Source: Gemmatimonadaceae bacterium
GTDB taxonomy: Bacteria; Gemmatimonadota; Gemmatimonadetes; Gemmatimonadales; Gemmatimonadaceae
Length of the DNA stretch: 46,802 nucleotides
Assembly: GCA_013817305.1 (NCBI GenBank)
Contig: JACDCY010000010.1
Location: forward strand, 1 to 46,802
Direction: 5' to 3'
Numbering within the stretch: position 1 is the stretch's first letter; each line of letters opens with the position of its first letter. Both the position numbers and the translations under genes were made by a program. The notes below the pieces were generated by a model that was not told the DNA's origin, ran no database searches, and worked only from the letters and a program-made list of their open reading frames with translations. Positions 42,632 through 46,802 of the stretch are shown piece after piece.

Positions 42632-43630
42632 ATGGGCATGCGTACAGGTTTTCTCTCGGTTGTTGCGGCGACGATGATGGTCGTCGGGTGCAGTTCTCAG
42701 CCACTCACAGGTCCGACCGAGGCGCCGGCGTCGGCCGCCAGCGGCCCTGACGCGGCCTTCGGCGAGAGCGCGCGCACCATGAACGTGGCGAATTACGTGC
42801 GTATCAACGCGATTACCGGGGTGGTGCCGGGCGCCTCGTGCGTGCAGGCGGCAAGCGGCGAACGGTTCTACGTTTACGACATCTCGGCGCAGAACCCCGC
42901 CTCCGTCGCCTATGAATACGACGGCGCGGTGTTCCACAGCCCGACTGCGGGCTGTGCGCCCACGGTCGAGAACCCGTCTACGCGAGGCGGTAGCGCGACA
43001 GGACAGACCGTGCTACAGCCGGGCCAGGCGGGGAACCTGATCGCACGGTTCGACACGCAGGCGTTCTCCTGCGGGCGCGTGCAAATTGACCACGGGTTCA
43101 AGCCGGTGGGCGGCCCTGGTCTCTTGCAGGGCGACTTTACGGGCGTGTTCTACGGACTCGTCATTGACTACGGCGTAGACTGCGGCGCGCCGCCGACTGT
43201 CCCACCGGGGCCGCCCGCACCGATTCCGACGCCCACACTGCCGCCGACCCCACCGCTGCCACCGCAGTCGGGCATCTGCGAGTTAAAGGCGTTTTCGCGA
43301 ATTGGCCGCATCACAATGAGCGACGGGATCGCGCGGATTTCGCTCCAGCTTGCGCCCGGCTACGACAACATCCGCGTGTTCTTTGCGTCCTACGGATCAA
43401 CGACGCCGTTTCCGTCAACCGGGGTCACATTCCCGCAAGAGCTGTTCTTTTCCACGCAGGCGGTCCTGGTGGCTGGCCCCGCGCAAGTGGTGACGGTGCC
43501 GATCGCGGGTCTACCGTGGGCGGCGTGGCAGGTGGATCTCGTCTGTGTCCCGCCGCCGCCGTTCCTAGTGAACCGCCAGACGTTGCCAAGACCCATCATC
43601 AAAGCGGCGTTTGGGAACAACCCCAGGTGA
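42632..43630 (+). CDS. Plus-strand lipoprotein (probable cargo gene)
   Basis: A 332-residue protein, the only plus-strand gene here. The start (MGMRTGFLSVVAATMMVV then GC) is a lipoprotein signal peptide with a lipobox VVGC. The cleaved Cys would be lipid-anchored, probably to the outer membrane. Two beta-rich domains follow: about residues 45-185 (NYVRINAITGVVPGASCVQA, RFYVYDISAQNPASVAYEYD, six or seven Cys) and about 215-332 (CELKAFSRIGRITMSDGIAR, IRVFFASYGSTTPFPST), joined by a Pro linker (PTPTLPPTPPLPPQSG). It is not needed for virion building. Phage lipoproteins of this kind can block re-infection, which is inference here. Confidence 0.78.
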   Translation: MGMRTGFLSVVAATMMVVGCSSQPLTGPTEAPASAASGPDAAFGESARTMNVANYVRINAITGVVPGASCVQAASGERFYVYDISAQNPASVAYEYDGAVFHSPTAGCAPTVENPSTRGGSATGQTVLQPGQAGNLIARFDTQAFSCGRVQIDHGFKPVGGPGLLQGDFTGVFYGLVIDYGVDCGAPPTVPPGPPAPIPTPTLPPTPPLPPQSGICELKAFSRIGRITMSDGIARISLQLAPGYDNIRVFFASYGSTTPFPSTGVTFPQELFFSTQAVLVAGPAQVVTVPIAGLPWAAWQVDLVCVPPPPFLVNRQTLPRPIIKAAFGNNPR

Positions 43631-43632
43631 GA

Positions 43633-43650
43633 GTCAGCCGTTAGGCTGGC
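43633..43650. terminator. Hairpin between convergent genes
   Basis: GTCAGCC-GTTA-GGCTGGC forms a seven-base-pair stem (one G-U wobble) with a four-base loop, just between the plus-strand lipoprotein stop and the minus-strand 84-residue gene, including that gene's stop codon. No T-run follows on either strand, so it may be a weak bidirectional terminator or an mRNA-end stabiliser. Confidence 0.45.
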
Positions 43651-43895
43651 TTGGGCGTGGGTGGCGCCGGCTTCTCTCGCCGGCGCCTGGCCGCGGGCTT
43701 CGCGCTCACCTCCTCCGCGCGCGCGCCCTGCATCGCGCCCCAGTGGGTAGCCATGTTGGCGTAGACGCTGATCGCCGCGATGAACACCTCCATTGTCGAG
43801 GCGTCCGCCGCGTAGTAGACGGTAAACGCCGCGCCGCCGACGCCCCAGGCGACGGTAGCCCAGAAGTGGAACCTAGACGAGCGGAAGAACTGCAC
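43641..43895 (-). CDS. Small membrane protein, 84 aa
   Basis: Two hydrophobic segments: FHFWATVAWGVGGAAFTVYY (about residues 9-28) and STMEVFIAAISVYANMATHW (about 33-52). A basic Pro/Lys/Arg tail (ARRRREKPAPPTPKP) is probably in the cytoplasm. This is holin-like in size, but a separate holin is present at the left end and this gene lies by the terminase, so I call it only a membrane protein. The start GTG at 43895 is ten bases from the previous stop. Confidence 0.55.
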   Translation of the reverse strand: MQFFRSSRFHFWATVAWGVGGAAFTVYYAADASTMEVFIAAISVYANMATHWGAMQGARAEEVSAKPAARRRREKPAPPTPKPA

Positions 43896-43904
43896 GGCGC
43901 TATC

Positions 43905-44099
43905 TTACTCCCCGCCCGGCAGGTTCGGCAGCACCAGGACGACGTCGGTGCCGTCGGTGTGCAGGGCGTGGACGACGCCCCGCAGCGGCATGAGCTCCTG
44001 CCCGTTCTCGATGAACACCTTCATGCGGTCGTCCATCTTCTCGAGCATCCGCTTGAGGTCGCCCACGGTCAGGGTGGTGGGGACGCTGCGCCAGTGCAT
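43905..44099 (-). CDS. Hypothetical protein, 64 aa
   Basis: Not recognised. Small alpha/beta protein: LTVGDLKRMLEKMDDRMKVF, then ELMPLRGVVHALHTDGTDVV and LVLPNLPGG. The ATG overlaps the previous stop by one base (TAATG), so it is translated along with the genes before it. Confidence 0.58.
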   Translation of the reverse strand: MHWRSVPTTLTVGDLKRMLEKMDDRMKVFIENGQELMPLRGVVHALHTDGTDVVLVLPNLPGGE

Positions 44100-44377
44100 T
44101 ACCGCCGGCTCCGCGCGACCATCGCCTCGGCGATCACGTAGGCATCCTCGGCGAGAATGTCCGCGACGCGCTTGCGGAACTCCGCGTCCTCGCGGGCGCC
44201 TTCGTCGCGCACCGCCTCGGCGATCGCGGTCAATTCGCCCACCTGAATCAGAGCCGGCACGATCGCGGCGGCGAACAGGTCGCGCAGGGTTGCGCCAGCC
44301 TCATAACTGTTGGGGAACGCAGAACTGAGTAGTTCTTCTCGGGACGGGCGCTGGGGCATATTTGTAGCGGTGGGCAT
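44099..44377 (-). CDS. Hypothetical protein, 92 aa
   Basis: Not recognised. A helical protein (REELLSSAFPNSYEAGATLR, DLFAAAIVPALIQVGELTAI, DEGAREDAEFRKRVADILAE). It has a strong ribosome-binding site (AGGAGT five bases before ATG 44377). It belongs to the small-gene block between terminase and the lipoprotein. Confidence 0.6.
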   Translation of the reverse strand: MPTATNMPQRPSREELLSSAFPNSYEAGATLRDLFAAAIVPALIQVGELTAIAEAVRDEGAREDAEFRKRVADILAEDAYVIAEAMVARSRR

Positions 44378-44415
44378 GGTGACTCCTTGTGCCGGCCATT
44401 CTAACCGGCAAGCAT

Positions 44416-44688
44416 TCAGCGCGCAACCGTTATGTCAGACGGATCTGTCAAGTCCACCATGCGCGTGACCGCGCAGGTCGGGATGGTCATATCGCCGCAC
44501 CCTTGGGGAGTGACACCGTCGTCGGCGATGTTCGTGATATGTGGCACGACCACTTTGCACGCGTCAGTATCGTGCAGAAGCCACCCAACGGACCGGCAGA
44601 TCAACGGGTCCGCCCGGCTCCCGTCGAGACTCGACCAGTTCGACGCGCAACCGATCGAGTCCAACCATTCAATGAACACAAGTCTCAT
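44416..44688 (-). CDS. Small phage protein with QGCGDMTIP motif, 90 aa
   Basis: The sequence WLDSIGCASNWSSLDG, ICRSVGWLLHDTDACKVVVP and QGCGDMTIPTCAVTRM looks like a widespread small phage protein of unknown function that I have seen in many genomes. Its ATG overlaps the terminase stop (ATGA), so it is co-translated with it. The fold is beta-rich with several conserved Cys. No biochemical role is known to me. Confidence 0.68.
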   Translation of the reverse strand: MRLVFIEWLDSIGCASNWSSLDGSRADPLICRSVGWLLHDTDACKVVVPHITNIADDGVTPQGCGDMTIPTCAVTRMVDLTDPSDITVAR

Positions 44689-46802
44689 GTGCGGCCCATC
44701 CAGGTCTTCGGCCGACTGCCGGCGCTCGTCGCCGCACGAGCCTTGTCCTGCTCGTGGTTCGGCGTCCGCGCCCGCTTACGGCCGGTACGCACGGCGTACC
44801 GGGTGTTGTGGACGACTGACCCGTTCCCGAGGCAGAAGCTCGACGTACCCGGCACGGTCAGGCAGTAGACATCAGCCCGGCCCGCTGGGACGACGGTGCG
44901 ACAATGCCGCACCACAGCGGCGCGAGCAGGCGCGTTGCCGTGAGTAGCGGTTCGCCATAAAAGGCTTGCGGCACTCGACGCACAGACGTTGCTCATCGTC
45001 CACACCAGACGCACGACGCGCGGCGGCCCGGCAGGCGTTAGAGCAGAAGCGGTTGAGGCCCGTATCCACCGTCTCGAAGTCTCGCCCGCAATGTCCACAG
45101 ACGAACGCACGGCGGACGTGCAGTAAATCGCGATGCGCCTCGTAGTGCTCGCGATGCCACGCGCGGCCTTCGTCGGACTGGTGCCATTGGCGCGCAGCAT
45201 CGAGGGCGGCGGCGGACAAGGGCCGCTGGTGCCCGCGCTGGTGATGGGACATATGAACATTCCGCGTGAGAAGTTCCAGGTTGTCCAAGGCGTTGTTGGC
45301 ACGGTCGTTGTCCTTGTGGTGGACATCGAACCCGCGAGGGATCGGGCCATGCGTCGCCATCCAGACCATGCGGTGCAGGCGATCTCCGTTGCGTTGGTAA
45401 TACTTGCCGCAGAGGTAATAGCGGCGACCTTGAAACGTCTGAGCGGTGACAGAAGGTCGAGTAGGCATTGAGTCCAGTGGATGCGTTGCGCTACGCCATC
45501 ATAGCATGCCACCCCGGCCATCGCATCGGCTCGCCGCCATCCGTCAGGCGTCAGGAACAGATGGTCGGGCGTGCAGACCACCTCCGAACCATCATCGAAG
45601 GCAAGGCGCACGACCGGCACCTGCGTCATCGTCTTTCGCGCGCCACAGAACCGCGCCCACGCGCCACCCCTGGTCAGCACACGTCCTGTCTGACCGACGA
45701 GCGAGGCAATCGGCACCGTGCCCTGATCCGTGATCACGGGTGTGTCGCCCCTGACACATGCGTCGAGTAGATGGTCGTCCTTCTTGACGATCCGGCCCTT
45801 CTCGTCCCGGTGATACATGCGGAACTCCTCGAGCCACGGCGAGCACGACGCGAACACCTTGAACTGCCCCGCCGTCATCAACTCCCATACATCTTGAATG
45901 CCGGCCTCGACCGCCTTGTCCGCGAGCACGAGGTCGAGTCCTGCCTGGCGATACTTCGACACGAGCTGCTCAACATCATGCGCTGTCATCACCAGTGCGG
46001 CGGCGTCGCCCGCGCCCGGCACCCACTCGCCGCGGGCCTTGATGGCCGCCACGTGCAGGGCGATCTCCGGGCTGTCGCGCTTATAGACGCTGTAGATGTA
46101 GCAGGTGTTGGTGTCCGGGTCTTCCGCCATCCATGCCACGGCCGTCGGTTTGGCCCCGCCCCCGGCGTCCAGGCCGAAGCATCGCCGGAAGTGGCGCGGA
46201 ATAGCGAAGTCTGGCACGACGATCTGCGACTCGGGGATCTGGTAGATGGCGCCGGCGCCGAGCTGGGGCAGTCCCTTTGTGCGCGCGTCGCGTTGAAACG
46301 GCGGCGTCGTCGCCAGTAAGTGCCGCTTCACGTGCTCGGCCAGGTGGGGCACGTCATCCCACCCGGCGTTGATCATCCGCTTGAACTCGGCGGCAGCGGG
46401 GTCCGGCTGCACGAAGCCTTTGACCACGTCGCTCATGCCCTGCAGCGGCGTGAACGTGACCATCACGATCCCGTTGGTGGTCGCGGTCCTGAACAGTTGC
46501 TCGGTGTAGATGCCCTCGTCCGGTTCTTCGTCATCCCAGATCAGGTGCTTGGCCGTGCCCTCGAACGACTTACGGCCCTGCTCATACATTTTCAGACCGA
46601 TGATGCTGCGTCCGCCTGAGACGTGCTGCACCCAGACAGTTTCGAGCGAGCCTGGCAGTCCGTGCGGCCGGCGCACCGACCCGATGATGTCGCCCGGTGG
46701 CACCATGCCGCCTTCCATCGGCTTGCCCTGCGTCACGTTCTCCCAGGAGCCGAATAGCTTTGACTGTATGATGTCCCGCAGCGTCTCGGAGTTGGTGCCG
46801 CA
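44685..46802 (-). CDS. terL: Terminase large subunit, interrupted by an intein (5' end missing)
   Basis: The frame is open to the window edge, so the N-terminal ATPase start lies outside. Visible parts: a Walker B-like HLIWDDEEPDEGIYTEQLF, a coupling motif TFTPLQGMS, the nuclease domain with GLDAGGG (first catalytic Asp), DKAVEAG (second acid), and KKDDHLLDA (third). After LLDA the protein is broken by an intein (44805-45758) and resumes with TRYAVRTGRKR. The spliced product would read DDHLLDATRYAV, the normal motif. The enzyme cuts concatemeric phage DNA and pumps it into the head using ATP. Since the motif is split at a catalytic Asp, activity should need splicing. The C-terminal tail is basic. 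Confidence 0.9.
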   Translation of the reverse strand, partial: CGTNSETLRDIIQSKLFGSWENVTQGKPMEGGMVPPGDIIGSVRRPHGLPGSLETVWVQHVSGGRSIIGLKMYEQGRKSFEGTAKHLIWDDEEPDEGIYTEQLFRTATTNGIVMVTFTPLQGMSDVVKGFVQPDPAAAEFKRMINAGWDDVPHLAEHVKRHLLATTPPFQRDARTKGLPQLGAGAIYQIPESQIVVPDFAIPRHFRRCFGLDAGGGAKPTAVAWMAEDPDTNTCYIYSVYKRDSPEIALHVAAIKARGEWVPGAGDAAALVMTAHDVEQLVSKYRQAGLDLVLADKAVEAGIQDVWELMTAGQFKVFASCSPWLEEFRMYHRDEKGRIVKKDDHLLDACVRGDTPVITDQGTVPIASLVGQTGRVLTRGGAWARFCGARKTMTQVPVVRLAFDDGSEVVCTPDHLFLTPDGWRRADAMAGVACYDGVAQRIHWTQCLLDLLSPLRRFKVAAITSAASITNATEIACTAWSGWRRMARSLAGSMSTTRTTTVPTTPWTTWNFSRGMFICPITSAGTSGPCPPPPSMLRANGTSPTKAARGIASTTRRIAIYCTSAVRSSVDIAGETSRRWIRASTASALTPAGPPRVVRLVWTMSNVCASSAASLLWRTATHGNAPARAAVVRHCRTVVPAGRADVYCLTVPGTSSFCLGNGSVVHNTRYAVRTGRKRARTPNHEQDKARAATSAGSRPKTWMGRT
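44805..45758 (-). other. Intein in the terminase nuclease site
   Basis: The Hint (self-splicing) borders are clear. It starts with Cys1 in CVRGDTPVITDQGTVPIASL, contains the block B motif VCTPDHLFLTPDGW, and ends with ADVYCLTVPGT then SSFCLGNGSVVHN, whose penultimate His and final Asn are the residues used for cleavage, followed by Thr as first residue of the second extein. It is 318 codons. The middle of this frame, about 45470-44880, is Ser/Thr/Arg-rich and does not look like a protein domain, because it overlaps an endonuclease coded in another frame. There is no LAGLIDADG domain. Confidence 0.88.
44872..45468 (-). CDS. HNH endonuclease with two zinc ribbons, nested in the intein
   Basis: A 198-residue protein read in the -1 frame relative to the terminase/intein. 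The first half is an HNH_3-type core (RLHRMVWMATHGPIPRGFDV, HHKDNDRANNALDNLELLTR). Then come two CxxC...CxxxC ribbons, FVCGHCGRDFETVDTGLNRF then CSNAC, and RLCVECRKPFMANRYSRQRA then CSRRC. It probably cuts intein-less terminase genes (homing). ATG at 45468 has no clear ribosome-binding site, and an in-frame TGA at 45499-45501 shows it is not fused to the intein frame. It stops at 44872, just before the C-terminal Hint block. Confidence 0.85.
   Translation of the reverse strand: MPTRPSVTAQTFQGRRYYLCGKYYQRNGDRLHRMVWMATHGPIPRGFDVHHKDNDRANNALDNLELLTRNVHMSHHQRGHQRPLSAAALDAARQWHQSDEGRAWHREHYEAHRDLLHVRRAFVCGHCGRDFETVDTGLNRFCSNACRAAARRASGVDDEQRLCVECRKPFMANRYSRQRACSRRCGAALSHRRPSGPG

Noticed and set aside
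43641-43895. Second holin
   Set aside because: Two membrane spans fit, but the gene is far from the lysozyme and a better holin lies next to it.
45468-45501. Programmed frameshift joining intein and endonuclease
   Set aside because: The only window for it is about 30 bases (between TGA 45499-45501 and ATG 45468), and it holds no slippery heptamer. Independent start is simpler.
1-46802. CRISPR arrays, tRNA or rRNA genes, IS elements, integrase and attachment sites
   Set aside because: I looked for regularly spaced repeats, cloverleaf-like segments, transposase motifs and integrase motifs and saw none that could be supported. A short tRNA could still be missed by eye.

Overview
The window is one block of a double-stranded DNA bacteriophage genome of the short-tailed, P22-like (podovirus) type, GC-rich, from an unidentified and most likely Gram-negative host. 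This rests on a P22-type portal, scaffold and coat protein, the P22-type tail-completion proteins gp4 and gp10, a set of DNA-ejection-type proteins and an ERF-type recombinase. No integrase, repressor, tRNA or CRISPR array is visible, so lifestyle cannot be decided. Genes are packed tightly, with many ATGA, GTGA and TAATG start/stop overlaps. All but one lie on the minus strand, so the functional order runs from the right end to the left.

Right end (46802-43641): a terminase large subunit whose 5' end lies outside the window. Its nuclease active-site motif is split by an intein. An HNH endonuclease with two zinc ribbons is coded inside the intein DNA in a different frame of the same strand. 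Four small genes follow. The only plus-strand gene (42632-43630) is a lipoprotein, probably a cargo gene.

Head region (42570-31423): three small genes, the P22-like portal with a long coiled-coil tail, a 1238-residue tailspike-like protein placed unusually between portal and scaffold, a 59-codon frame resembling a piece of an HK97-type portal, a second HNH endonuclease, the scaffold, the coat protein and an accessory head protein.

Structural and surface region (31357-18081): several proteins with apparent Sec signal peptides (121, 183, 716 and 618 residues), lectin-like and fibronectin-like proteins, a 608-residue repeat protein, gp4-like and gp10-like tail-completion proteins. Ejection region (18084-4243): a GNAT acetyltransferase, four medium proteins and a 3136-residue polyvalent protein carrying ParB-like, two ADP-ribosyltransferase-like and one zinc-metallopeptidase-like domains. 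It holds the place of the last ejection protein. Its first ADP-ribosyltransferase segment is clearly richer in A+T than its surroundings.

Left end (4259-1): a 43-residue membrane peptide, a tail fibre with a self-cleaving S74 chaperone, a lysis group (membrane protein, lysozyme, holin) and the start of a recombination module with an ERF protein. There is no stretch over 300 bases without a gene. The most unusual points are the out-of-frame endonuclease nested in the terminase intein, the cluster of signal-peptide proteins inside a phage structural operon, and the giant polyvalent ejection-position protein with its foreign-looking ADP-ribosyltransferase insert.
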